This document shows positions 50,722-59,195 of a DNA stretch of 64,000 nt, piece after piece. The stretch's first letter is position 1. Every line of letters begins with the position of its first letter. The notes under the pieces were generated by a model, which searched no databases, was not told the origin of the DNA, and was given only the letters and a program-made list of their open reading frames with translations. Location: assembly GCF_022012435.1 (NCBI RefSeq), contig NZ_JAKLUA010000012.1:142802-206801 (forward strand). Reading direction: 5' to 3'. The stretch is from Bradyrhizobium zhengyangense (GTDB taxonomy: Bacteria; Pseudomonadota; Alphaproteobacteria; Rhizobiales; Xanthobacteraceae). The position numbers and the translations under genes were made by a program.

Positions 50722-51402
50722 TCAATCCGCGAGCCGCCTGAGATTTTTCGCGCCAGTCTTCAGCCCGCCATAGTAGTAGTCGTGGAATCCAGCGGTCTCC
50801 ATCAGGTCAAAGACCTTTTGCATGTCGTACTTGACCCGGTGCAGCGCGAAGGTCTCGCCGTCGAAGGTTGCAAACGCGGCGCGTGGATCGCCGTCGCGCG
50901 GCTGGCCCACGGACCCCGGATTGCAGTAGGTCTTTGCGCCGAAGCGGTGGATGCTTTGCACGTGGGTATGGCCGCTCACGAAATGGGTGCCGGACAGGCG
51001 CGCGAAATAGTCTTCGCTCGGGTTGGTCAGGTACTCGTCGATCGGATCGCCCCATCCGGCGTGAACGACCTGAACATTCCCGACCTGCATTTGCAGGTGA
51101 AAGGCCCTCAGCCAGTTCACGTTTTCGGACGTGATCGCCTTTCTCTGATAAGCCAGGCACTCGTTCACGCTCTTGGATCGGGTGCAGAACCCGCCGAAGC
51201 CCAGGTACCAGTCGTGGTTGCCGAGAACGCTGTGGATGCCGCGTCGCTTCAGTTCATCGCAGCATTCGTTCACCTGGGAATAATAGCCGACCACGTCGCC
51301 GACGCAGACGATCTCGGCGACGCGCATACGGTCGATCTCGGCGAGAACCGCTGTCAGCGCCTCGAAATTTCCGTGGATGTCAGAGATGAACGCTATTGTC
51401 AT
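50722..51402 (-). CDS. Metallophosphoesterase in the glycan operon, 226 aa
   Basis: A calcineurin-like phosphoesterase with AFISDIHGNFEAL, CVGDVVGYYSQ, VLGNHDWYL, VSGHTHVQS and NPGSVGQPRDGD. It resembles the enzyme at 838-1578 in layout. The ATG at 51402 overlaps the end of the ATP-grasp gene by 23 bases; an upstream in-frame start would overlap more. Being placed among sugar-modifying enzymes, it may remove phosphate from a pathway intermediate (inference). Confidence 0.88.
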   Translation of the reverse strand: MTIAFISDIHGNFEALTAVLAEIDRMRVAEIVCVGDVVGYYSQVNECCDELKRRGIHSVLGNHDWYLGFGGFCTRSKSVNECLAYQRKAITSENVNWLRAFHLQMQVGNVQVVHAGWGDPIDEYLTNPSEDYFARLSGTHFVSGHTHVQSIHRFGAKTYCNPGSVGQPRDGDPRAAFATFDGETFALHRVKYDMQKVFDLMETAGFHDYYYGGLKTGAKNLRRLAD

Positions 51403-52357
51403 GGAAGATGAAATCCTCGGTATAGCGGACGGCTCTGCCACGCTTTATGTCCGGTTGCACCGGCAGTCGTTGCTCGATAGCCATGTCGACCGCCATGAGC
51501 GCTTCGTTGTAGCCAAAGGCGGCGCGGATCGAGGTGGATGACGAAATCCGCGGATTGATCTCGAGCAACTTCAGACCTGCATCGGTCTTGCGAAACTGAA
51601 AATTTGTCGGTCCGATCGGCGAAAACGCCTTGCACAAATCCCGGACCGCTTCGGAGAACTCGGCCTGGTCGACGACTTCGGCCTTTTCCGTGAATCCATC
51701 CTTGGAAAGTCTTCGCTGAAGCGCCATCGAGGCTGAATAGCCGCCTTGACCGTCGCAGAACGCGGACACCGTGAATTCGTCGTCGTCTCGCCCGACGATG
51801 GGTTGAGCCATCAACGTTGTCTTTGTCGCGGGAGCAATCTTGGCAAGCTGCTCCGCAGTCTCGACCACCACGATGCCCTTCGAGCCAAAGCCCCGACGAG
51901 GCTTCAGCAAGAACGGCAGGCCGCAATTGGCTTTGAGGGCATCGAAGTCCATGTCCAGATAGCTCGGGATCGCATAGGTCGGCATCAATTCCCGCTGCCG
52001 TTCGTAGAATGCCCATTTGTCCGAGCACATGGAGATCAGCGCTCGTGAGTTGAGAACCACCTTGGTTCCCGTCGCTTTAAGTTCAGCGACATGATCCGCC
52101 CACTTGTACATGTCGGCATCGATGCCGGGGAACGCCACGTCGACCCGATGCTTGCGCAGGAGCGCGACAAGCTGATCGATGTAGTCCGAAGCATCGGTCC
52201 TGGGTACGGCTTCAAACACGTCGCAAAATCCTGGTGCGACCGAGTCGGTATAGATCGAGGTGCCGATGAGCTTCATCGGTCGCTTCGACATCCTCAGGGA
52301 GCGAAGGATTCCGTAGCCGACGATTCCGGCGGCGCCGGAAACCAGTATCGTCGTCAC
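51380..52357 (-). CDS. ATP-grasp ligase (carbamoyl-phosphate-synthetase-like fold), 325 aa
   Basis: An N-terminal Rossmann-like pre-ATP-grasp domain (TTILVSGAAGIVGYGILRSL) leads to an ATP-grasp core: PFLLKPRRGFGSKGIVVVE (ATP-binding Lys residues) and LKLLEINPRISSSTSIRAA (Mg2+ Glu/Asn). It should join a carboxylate to an amine or similar nucleophile. The start is GTG at 52357, overlapping the stop of the SDR gene (GTGA), so I discarded the 73-residue upstream extension. Substrates are unknown; an aminoacyl or carboxylated sugar is a possibility. Confidence 0.88.
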   Translation of the reverse strand: MTTILVSGAAGIVGYGILRSLRMSKRPMKLIGTSIYTDSVAPGFCDVFEAVPRTDASDYIDQLVALLRKHRVDVAFPGIDADMYKWADHVAELKATGTKVVLNSRALISMCSDKWAFYERQRELMPTYAIPSYLDMDFDALKANCGLPFLLKPRRGFGSKGIVVVETAEQLAKIAPATKTTLMAQPIVGRDDDEFTVSAFCDGQGGYSASMALQRRLSKDGFTEKAEVVDQAEFSEAVRDLCKAFSPIGPTNFQFRKTDAGLKLLEINPRISSSTSIRAAFGYNEALMAVDMAIEQRLPVQPDIKRGRAVRYTEDFIFHDNSVHL

Positions 52358-53196
52358 GATGCCAGCTTTCGATGAACCGCTTCCATCTGCATGCCTTGCA
52401 CGGAGGAAACGCGGGGAAGATAGTCGACCATCCGGAATAACGTGTCGTCGCAGGAAAAGCCGTTGTCCGGGATATCGGGCTTGTCCGTCAGGAACCTGAC
52501 TTTGCTCGTGCTTGCAAAAGCCGAAATCGCCGCCGCCGCGATCTGCGAATATCTGACGTTGTCGGGGTTCACGCACCGATAGACGCCTTCGATCTTCATC
52601 GCAATGATGGCCGAGATAATTTTGGCGATGTCGTCGGCGTGAATGAAGTTTCTCAGCGGGTCGTTCGAGCCGAAAATGTCGATGTCTTCGTTTCTCTCGG
52701 CCTTGTCCATGATGGTGTACAGGAAAGGCTGATGTTTTCGAAACGACTCTCCCACCCCATAAATCTGAGAAGGCTTGAGTACCGCGACAGGCAGCCGAAA
52801 CTTTCTGGCGCAGAACTGCGCAACATCCTCGGAATGCCTCTTTGAAAGAGCATAGGCTCCGAAGAAGGGAGAATCGTTCGCGAGATCCGAGAAAATACTG
52901 GAGATGTGCACGAAGTGCTTCGTGTTTGCTCTTGAGCTTGCGTGACAGAGCTTCATCAGGCCGAGTACGTTGACATTCATGATTTGCAGCGTGTCGGGCA
53001 ATTCATTGCCATCGAAGGCGGCCGCCATATTGACCACGCAGTCGATCCTGTCGGGAATCTGGACGTGGTCCGAACAGAGGTCCAGCTCGACCTCACAGCC
53101 CCGGCGCCCGGCCGTCAGCACGTCGTACCGTTCACGAAGCAGCGGGATAACCGCCTGCGCTAGCGCGGAGGTTCCGCCTATGATCAACACCCTCAT
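52354..53196 (-). CDS. NAD-dependent epimerase/dehydratase (SDR), 280 aa
   Basis: Motifs: VLIIGGTSALAQAVIPLL (dinucleotide site; GGTSALA instead of GxxGxxG), VNMAAAFDGNELPD, HISSIFSDLA, and YALSKRHSED (Tyr/Lys pair). FIHADDIAKIISAII is typical of sugar epimerase/reductases. It is shorter than GalE and close to RmlD-like reductases. It overlaps both neighbours by four bases. Confidence 0.88.
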   Translation of the reverse strand: MRVLIIGGTSALAQAVIPLLRERYDVLTAGRRGCEVELDLCSDHVQIPDRIDCVVNMAAAFDGNELPDTLQIMNVNVLGLMKLCHASSRANTKHFVHISSIFSDLANDSPFFGAYALSKRHSEDVAQFCARKFRLPVAVLKPSQIYGVGESFRKHQPFLYTIMDKAERNEDIDIFGSNDPLRNFIHADDIAKIISAIIAMKIEGVYRCVNPDNVRYSQIAAAAISAFASTSKVRFLTDKPDIPDNGFSCDDTLFRMVDYLPRVSSVQGMQMEAVHRKLAS

Positions 53197-53930
53197 GATC
53201 GCGCCGAATCGTCCGGCGCGAGTTGCGCGAGTAGCCCGCAGGACAGTTCTGGGTAGTCAACACCGATCTCGCACAGGGCTCGGATGATCTTGGTGTCGAG
53301 ATGTAGCGACAGGAGCTGACTTGTCGCAAAGGGCTTGAGATAGATGCCTTCGATCTTCTCTATCTTGTAGCCGGCATCGGTCGCCAGCTTGGTGAGGGAG
53401 CCGACCGTAAAGTACCGCTGGTGCCCAAGAACCAGATCGTTGTCCGAAAGAGCCTCCATGTCCGGCAGCATTCCCGCAAGATGTCCAAGCCTTCGGTTCA
53501 TGACCTCGGCATTGGGAACCGCAACAAAGAGCTTCCCCGCGGGGGCCAGAAAGTTCCTGAAACGGTTCAAGATCAGAAGCGGGTCGTCGACATGCTCGAG
53601 GATGAAGCCCATGACGATGAGGTCGAATGTTTCGTCCGTCTCGAACTCTTCGAAATAGGTTTCAATGATCTCGCTTCTGCTCTCCGGAAACCGCAGCTTG
53701 AAGTTTTGGATCACCGCGGGAGAGCCTTCAAGAACCACATGACGCTTGCAGCCGTCCGAAAAGAGTTCAGTGGCGAAGCCGTGCCCCAGTCCGAGATCGA
53801 GGACGGCACGTGGATCTTTCACGACACGAGCAATGCGCTTCGGATACCAGGTCAGCGAAATCTCGTTGTCGAAATCGTAGATGCTTTTGCCCTCGTAGGC
53901 AGCGACATGGACATCCAGCCGACTGTTCAT
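53193..53930 (-). CDS. Class I SAM-dependent methyltransferase, 245 aa
   Basis: The SAM-binding motif VLDLGLGHGFATELF is followed by HVVLEGSPAVIQNF and MGFILEHVDDPLLILNRFRNFLAPAGKLFVAVPN (about residues 105-140). The fold fits a Methyltransf_11/23 enzyme acting on a small molecule or sugar. The ATG at 53930 has AAGAGAA before it. It is the first gene of the five-gene operon, and its stop overlaps the SDR start by four bases (ATGA). Confidence 0.88.
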   Translation of the reverse strand: MNSRLDVHVAAYEGKSIYDFDNEISLTWYPKRIARVVKDPRAVLDLGLGHGFATELFSDGCKRHVVLEGSPAVIQNFKLRFPESRSEIIETYFEEFETDETFDLIVMGFILEHVDDPLLILNRFRNFLAPAGKLFVAVPNAEVMNRRLGHLAGMLPDMEALSDNDLVLGHQRYFTVGSLTKLATDAGYKIEKIEGIYLKPFATSQLLSLHLDTKIIRALCEIGVDYPELSCGLLAQLAPDDSARS

Positions 53931-54150
53931 GGGTTCTCTTTCGTCAAATTCGATGCGCCATTGGACGCCCGATCTCACGCTTATCAACGGCCCCTTTGAT
54001 TCGCCACGCGCCGGCGCGGTAGAGCGAAGGCGGTGTCAAGCCTCAAGCAAGCTTCAAGCAAGCTACGAGCGGGATAGTCGAGATGCGGCGAGCTTCCCAA
54101 GAGTTGGGAAGCGGATTGCTGTCTGCTGTGCCATGATCCGGAAGGTCCCC

Positions 54151-56181
54151 ATGAACTATCACGACGGCACTCTCGCAAAGGCAAACGAGATCTCGACAGA
54201 GCCGTCTTCGCTGACGCGGGATGAAGTTTACCGGATCTGCCTTCGGCACCTGAAGACCGGTGAGTTCGAGCAGGCCGAAGCCCGTTGTCGGGAAGGCCTT
54301 GCCTCGGACGCTAACCATGCCGGGCTGCTTCATCTGATGGCCGGCGTCTCTCTGCTCAACGGCGATTACGACGCGGCCATCAACTGGGCCGGCCGCGCTC
54401 TCACGAACGAGATGAAGGCGACCTATCTCGCAACGTTCGGGACGGCACTGCTGGGCAAGGGGCTCCAGGCGCAGGCGCTCGAGGCGTTTCAGCGCGCGGT
54501 GGCGCTCGATCCCGTTGATCCGTCGATCTGGGAGAATTTCGGCAACACCCTGAACAGGGTGGGGCAGGCCAACCAGGCGAGCTTCTGCTTCCTGATCGCG
54601 CGGGCCTATCAGAAATTGCCGTTCCTCGGCGAGTGCCGCTCCGTCTCCCGCATTGCCTGGAACGCCCTGACGGCGCAATTCAATCCGCATCTTCGAACCC
54701 GCGCGACGCCGGACGTGGCGCGCGATCCCATCCACTGCTTCTGGTCGAACGCGCCGCTGAGCGACATGTCGCGCCTGTCGCTGCAATCGATGGTCCGTCA
54801 GGGCCATCCGGTGAAGCTGTACACCTATGACAACGCCGCCGCGATGCAGGCGCGCGTGCCGCCCGGGGTGATGGTGGTCGATGCGGCAAGCCTCGTGCCT
54901 GCTGCGATCTACCAGCATGCCGTTCTCAACAGCGAGATCCGCTATTTCAGCGACATCTACCGCTATGCCGTTCTTCACGAGTTCGGCGGCTGGTGGCTCG
55001 ATACGGACATCGTGCTGGTCAAACCCCTGGATTTCGGCAGGGAGCATGTGTTCTCCGCGCAATGGTCCGGCGTCGAGCAGGGGCATGTTTGCGGCGGCGA
55101 TGTGATGCGCGCGCCCAGGGGCTCGATTCACATGGCCAATCTCTATGCGCTGTCGCTCCAGCGGCTGTTCAGCGAAAAGCGCGTCGAATACGGCGCGGTG
55201 GGGCCGCTGCTGCTGAGCGAATATCTGCTCGTTGCCGGCGATGAGGATCTTCTGGCGTCGATCGTGCCGCCGACGACCTTCAACGCGATCGATCGGCGTG
55301 AAGTGGAGCTGTTCGTCTCCGAGAGCCGCGCCGGCTTCGAGCTGTTGAGCGACCCTCGCGTGACCGGTGTCCATCTCTGGGGCAGGATGTGGGCCGAGCG
55401 CGGCTTGCGCATCGATGCCGTCCCCGAGCAGAGTGTGGCGGGTTATCTCAAGAATCTGGTGCTCGAGCCGAACTGGCTGACGCAGCTCGCGGCGAAATAC
55501 GACTCGGACAAGGGTGCGGTCTACAAGGGGCATGTTGCCCACCACTACACGCGCATCTATCACCAGCTGTTTCAGTCGAAGGCACTCGAGCCTATCCGTA
55601 TCCTGGAAATCGGCCTGTGCCGCGGCCGCGTCGAAGGCTGGGCCCAGGATCAGGTGCCGTCGCTGCAGATGTGGCTGGACTACTTCCCGAATGCCGAAGT
55701 TATCGGCGTAGACATCGAGGATTTCAGCTGGTTCTCGCATCCACGCGTCCGGATCCATCGTGTCGATCAAGGCGACCGCAGCATGCTGGAAGAGCTGGCA
55801 CGCAAGGAGGCGCCGCTGGACATCATCATCGATGACGGTTCTCACGCCTCAGTGCATCAGCACCTGACGCTCGGCGTGCTGTTTCCTTCGCTGAAACCGG
55901 GCGGCCTGTTCGTCATCGAGGATCTGGATTGGCAGCCGCCGGAGATCCCGTCCAATGGCGCGCCGCTGGTCAAGGATGTGCTCAACGCGATGAAAGCGGG
56001 CGGCGCGTTCACGTCCAACGTCATGACCGAGGCGGAGGCGAAGCTGATCTCGGACGAGGTCGACGAGATCCTCATCAATGACAGTTTCCGCGAGCTGATG
56101 TCGCGCGGGCTGCTCGGCGGCCTCGGCGTGCTCAGGCGCAAGGCGCAGAAGCTCAGTCGATCATCTCGGCCCGCGCAGTGA
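54151..56181 (+). CDS. TPR, DXD-type glycosyltransferase and SAM-methyltransferase fusion, 676 aa
   Basis: Residues about 15-150 form TPR-like helical repeats (QAEARCREGLASDANHAGLLHLMAG-type units and QALEAFQRAVALDPVDPSIWENFGN). Residues about 180-430 are a glycosyltransferase of the GT32/Och1 type (IHCFWSNAPLS, RYAVLHEFGGWWLDTDIVLVKPL with the DTD metal site). Residues about 455-655 form a methyltransferase-like domain (ILEIGLCRGRVEGW, VIGVDIEDF, DIIIDDGSHASVHQHLTLG). One chain may add and then methylate a sugar. The start at 54151 follows GGAAGG; upstream ATG 54133 is possible. The 3' end overlaps the convergent cyclase gene by 29 bases. Confidence 0.88.
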   Translation: MNYHDGTLAKANEISTEPSSLTRDEVYRICLRHLKTGEFEQAEARCREGLASDANHAGLLHLMAGVSLLNGDYDAAINWAGRALTNEMKATYLATFGTALLGKGLQAQALEAFQRAVALDPVDPSIWENFGNTLNRVGQANQASFCFLIARAYQKLPFLGECRSVSRIAWNALTAQFNPHLRTRATPDVARDPIHCFWSNAPLSDMSRLSLQSMVRQGHPVKLYTYDNAAAMQARVPPGVMVVDAASLVPAAIYQHAVLNSEIRYFSDIYRYAVLHEFGGWWLDTDIVLVKPLDFGREHVFSAQWSGVEQGHVCGGDVMRAPRGSIHMANLYALSLQRLFSEKRVEYGAVGPLLLSEYLLVAGDEDLLASIVPPTTFNAIDRREVELFVSESRAGFELLSDPRVTGVHLWGRMWAERGLRIDAVPEQSVAGYLKNLVLEPNWLTQLAAKYDSDKGAVYKGHVAHHYTRIYHQLFQSKALEPIRILEIGLCRGRVEGWAQDQVPSLQMWLDYFPNAEVIGVDIEDFSWFSHPRVRIHRVDQGDRSMLEELARKEAPLDIIIDDGSHASVHQHLTLGVLFPSLKPGGLFVIEDLDWQPPEIPSNGAPLVKDVLNAMKAGGAFTSNVMTEAEAKLISDEVDEILINDSFRELMSRGLLGGLGVLRRKAQKLSRSSRPAQ

Positions 56182-58039
56182 TCTGGCTCGGGCTGTCCTG
56201 GTCGCGCCAGAACCAGACGGTCACGACGCCGGAGCGGCCGCGGACCTGGGTGAGCAGGGGACCCGACAGCACGCCGTCGGGCGCGCCGTGGAAGTCTGCG
56301 GCGTCCAGCAGCGTGTCGGTCAATGCGAGACGCGCATTGTTTTGCGCGGCGACCTCCATCAGCCGGCTGGCGAGATTGACGGTGTCGCCATTGGCCGTGA
56401 TGTGCTGATGACTCTCGCCGAGACGCGAGGCGACGATCGGACCACAATGCGCGCCGATCTTGAAGCCGAGCCGTCCGCTGATCGCAGGCGGCAGCGATGC
56501 GATCCACCGTTCGACGCCGCGGTGCAGGTCGATCGCACATTTCAGTGCACGCGCCGCGTCGTCGGGCATCGCGCGCGGCAGGCCGAACAGGATCATGGCG
56601 CCGTCGCCGAGAAAGCTCGTGATCATGCCGCCGCAATCGACCGCGGCCTTGTCGATCAAGGCGTGGAACGCCTTCAGAATGTTCTGAAGTTCGTCCGGAT
56701 CGATCTGTTGGCTCAACGCGGTGAAATCCGAGAGATCGATGAAGACGATGGCCCCATCCTGCCGAACGGGCTTCGCCAGGAAATCGGGATCGCGCGCCAG
56801 CCATTCCTGCACCGCTGGCGCCTGGAGTTGCGCCAGCGACCGGCTCTTGGCGGCGAGGTACTGCGTGCGGCGGGCTCCGGCCCAGGTCTGCACGCCGACG
56901 AACACGGCGACCGGCGGCACCGCGGCCGCGAGCGTGGTCGCGGCATCGAGCCAGACGCCGTGCGTGAACGCAAATAAATTGAGCCCGGCCCAGGCGATCA
57001 TCAGCGCGGCCGCCGCGACGAAGCCGAGCGCGCTGCGCCGCCAGGCCAGCAGGCCGACCAGCAGCATCGGCAGCAGGATCGCGATCAGCGCATCGGCGAT
57101 GTGGACCTTGCGGTCGCGCACGATGTTGTCGCCCGCGATGAGATGCGTGATTGCGGTCGAGATCACCTCGGCGCCGGGCATCAGGGAATCGAATGGCGTG
57201 GGGAAGAAGTCGCCGCCGCCGGCAACCGCAGCGCCGATCACGACGATCCGGTTCTCGATCACCTTGCGATCGAGCGTGCCGTCGAAAATGCTCTGCGCGC
57301 TCACGGTGCGGATGGTGCGGCGCGGGCCGTAGTAAGTGATAGGCAGCGAAAAGTCGGTGTCGGTCGGCACCGCGCGATCGCCGAGCATGAGGTGATCGGG
57401 CGCGATCGTCAGCTTCTTGTCGAGGGCGCGGCTTGCGACCCGCAGCGGCAACGACAGTTCGACCCTGTCGCGGGTCCGGAACAGCATCGGCACCGAGAGC
57501 GGCGAGCCGGATTGCCCGGTCGCGACGTTGACGACGCCGACATCGGCGTGATCGGCGAAAGCAGGTAACGGCAGCAAGAAGCGCTCGGCCTGGGGCAGAG
57601 CGGCGAGCGGCCCGGCGCTGCCGGGCGCCACCGTCTCGCTCGCGCTCGGGAAGATCGCCGCGGCCGCGAGCACCATGGGACCGGTCGCGAGCGTGTTGGC
57701 CAGCGTGGCGTCGCCGATCGCAGCGCTGCGGTCGACCAGCAGCAGATCGATCGCGATGACCTTCGGCTTGAACTGCACGATGGTGTCGACCACGCGCGCC
57801 AGATCGGCGCGCGGCAGCGGATAGCTGCCGCCGCGCTTGACCACGGTGTCGTCGATGGCGACGATGGTGACGAGATCGGGCGGCGCTTGCACGCCGCGCG
57901 CGAGCGTGCGCAGGTCCGTCAGCGTCGCCTCGAGCCGGTCGAGAAAGGCGAGATGGCCGTAAGCGTGAGCGGCAAAAATGCCGGCACCCCACAAAGCAGT
58001 GAGGATGAGGGCCACCAATATCTGTACGCGTCTATTCAT
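56153..58039 (-). CDS. CHASE2-domain class III adenylate/guanylate cyclase, 628 aa
   Basis: A first helix (residues 6-25) and a large extracytoplasmic CHASE2 sensor (about 30-330) with VTIVAIDDTVVKRGGSYPLPRADLARVV and KVIAIDLLLVDRSA, then three helices (about 330-400), then a cyclase domain (about 425-600): VFIDLSDFTALS, FLGDGAMILFGLP, and ITANGDTVNLASRL. It would make a cyclic nucleotide in response to a periplasmic signal. It is 66 bases downstream of a FecR-type gene on the same strand; FecR-CHASE2-cyclase pairs recur in related genomes (from memory). Confidence 0.92.
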   Translation of the reverse strand: MNRRVQILVALILTALWGAGIFAAHAYGHLAFLDRLEATLTDLRTLARGVQAPPDLVTIVAIDDTVVKRGGSYPLPRADLARVVDTIVQFKPKVIAIDLLLVDRSAAIGDATLANTLATGPMVLAAAAIFPSASETVAPGSAGPLAALPQAERFLLPLPAFADHADVGVVNVATGQSGSPLSVPMLFRTRDRVELSLPLRVASRALDKKLTIAPDHLMLGDRAVPTDTDFSLPITYYGPRRTIRTVSAQSIFDGTLDRKVIENRIVVIGAAVAGGGDFFPTPFDSLMPGAEVISTAITHLIAGDNIVRDRKVHIADALIAILLPMLLVGLLAWRRSALGFVAAAALMIAWAGLNLFAFTHGVWLDAATTLAAAVPPVAVFVGVQTWAGARRTQYLAAKSRSLAQLQAPAVQEWLARDPDFLAKPVRQDGAIVFIDLSDFTALSQQIDPDELQNILKAFHALIDKAAVDCGGMITSFLGDGAMILFGLPRAMPDDAARALKCAIDLHRGVERWIASLPPAISGRLGFKIGAHCGPIVASRLGESHQHITANGDTVNLASRLMEVAAQNNARLALTDTLLDAADFHGAPDGVLSGPLLTQVRGRSGVVTVWFWRDQDSPSQITARAEMID

Positions 58040-58105
58040 TAGGTCTGACTTGCAATCTTCTTTTTGTTCTCAGGGCCTGCCTGAGCAGGTCGTGCGGACC
58101 GGGGC

Positions 58106-58648
58106 CTATTGACCCAGCCTTGCCATCAGCGCGTCGACGCGTGGCTGGCCCCAAGTCTTGACAGTCAGCGTCTTGACGGTCAGTGGGCCGGTCGCTTCCA
58201 CGTCTACGCCTTCGCCGGGGCCGAGCACCACGCCGCGTCCACGTGCCGCCCTGCGGGTTACGCCAACGCGGCCGTCGGCGACGAATACGGAGGTTTTGGT
58301 CTCTGCGACATCGACCGCCCATTTGGTCCCGCGCACCGCGGCAATCGCTTGCGGTGTCAGCACCTTGAAGGGATTGCCGCCGGGTTTCTTGGGCACTTCG
58401 ACCAGCAGCGCTTTGTCGCTCAACTCGACGGCATCTATATGTCCGTCGCGGTTGGCGTCTTTCAGTTCAAATCTCGCGCCGTTTTCCGCAACGATCGTGA
58501 CGCCGTTGTCGCAACGCCAAACTTGCGGGCCGGCGGCGGATGGCGATGCCGTGCAGCCCGCATCCGTAGCGGGCTGAGCCGTCGCGGAGCCAATCAACAA
58601 CAACGACCACGCCAGGGCGCAAAACCCCGCGCGCGAAAACCCTCTCAT
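58106..58648 (-). CDS. FecR-domain periplasmic protein with an EF-hand-like loop, 180 aa
   Basis: The N-terminal signal (GFCALAWSLLLIGSATA, cleavage near residue 25) precedes a FecR-like beta domain (VLTPQAIAAVRGTKWAVDVAETKTSVFVADGRVGVT). DANRDGHIDAVE (about residues 65-76) reads as an EF-hand calcium loop inserted in the domain. GGAGG lies five bases before the ATG. It is probably a periplasmic signal partner of the CHASE2 cyclase downstream. A TetR-type palindrome 44 bases upstream may control the pair. Confidence 0.86.
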   Translation of the reverse strand: MRGFSRAGFCALAWSLLLIGSATAQPATDAGCTASPSAAGPQVWRCDNGVTIVAENGARFELKDANRDGHIDAVELSDKALLVEVPKKPGGNPFKVLTPQAIAAVRGTKWAVDVAETKTSVFVADGRVGVTRRAARGRGVVLGPGEGVDVEATGPLTVKTLTVKTWGQPRVDALMARLGQ

Positions 58649-58691
58649 GCCAGCCTCCGTTTGACGGGCTCGGCACAGTTCAAGGCGATGT

Positions 58692-58709
58692 TGATACGGT
58701 ACCGTATCA
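58692..58709. promoter_or_regulatory. Perfect palindrome TGATACGGTACCGTATCA, TetR-type operator candidate
   Basis: The 18-bp site is fully symmetric and lies 44 bases upstream of the FecR gene start, where a repressor could block its promoter. It has the size and style of TetR-family operators, but no TetR gene is adjacent. Confidence 0.55.
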
Positions 58710-58810
58710 CACGCAGAGGCTGCTGAAAAGTGCCGAGCGTGTAGCTATTTTCGCGGCTCGGCCATTTCCAGATTGGCGCGATCAACTTTCAGTCAGGGCA
58801 ACGTTTCTCT

Positions 58811-58842
58811 TCCGCCTCTCACCGCAAGCGGGGAGAGGCGGA
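58811..58842. repeat. Short REP-type hairpin (TCCGCCTCTC...GAGAGGCGGA)
   Basis: Ten-base perfect arms (58811-58820 and 58833-58842) enclose ACCGCAAGCGGG, itself partly self-complementary. It resembles the CTCCCCGC-type intergenic palindromes common in related alphaproteobacteria (from memory). Confidence 0.65.
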
Positions 58843-59195
58843 GAGCGCGCAGCTCACCAGCCTCGCGCAACGCTTCCCCGTTATCTTCCCGATATTGATG
58901 ACCACGAAAATGACTTGGTTGGCGGGTCCAAAGGTGAGGTCGGTGAGGCCCTCTGACCGTGCTAAACCGGCCGAGAATTATGGTTAACAGCGTCGTCTAA
59001 GTCCGTATTTCTGCGGGCTTTTTTCTCGAAATGGCACAGCGTTAACGAGTTGCCCTACAACTGCCCGAACTTAATCTGCATTTAACTAAAAGTCGCCTTA
59101 ATGACGCTCCGACCCTCTGCGAGATGCTGGTTCCGGAACGTGACCAGCGGCACTTCGAAGGGGGACTGAGTGACACCGTCCTGGACGCAAGGCGA

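Larger units (their letters stand above)
58649..59195. other. Intergenic region with operator-like palindrome and REP-type hairpin
   Basis: This is the only gap over 300 bases. It holds a perfect 18-bp palindrome (58692-58709), a repeat hairpin (58811-58842), and AT-richer DNA near 59040-59100 that probably contains the promoter of the gene at 59196. No convincing gene was found; a 29-codon frame at 58897 has no ribosome site. Confidence 0.6.

Noticed and set aside
54043..55845. 600-codon minus-strand frame across the TPR-glycosyltransferase gene
   Set aside because: The plus-strand product has ordered TPR, DTD and SAM motifs; the minus product does not.
55857..57992. 711-codon minus-strand frame overlapping the CHASE2 cyclase
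   Set aside because: A shifted frame of the cyclase coding strand, dominated by Arg; the real frame has all cyclase motifs.
58897..58986. 29-codon frame MTTKMTWLAG... in the 58.6-59.2 kb gap
   Set aside because: No ribosome site, no hydrophobic or ordered feature, very short.
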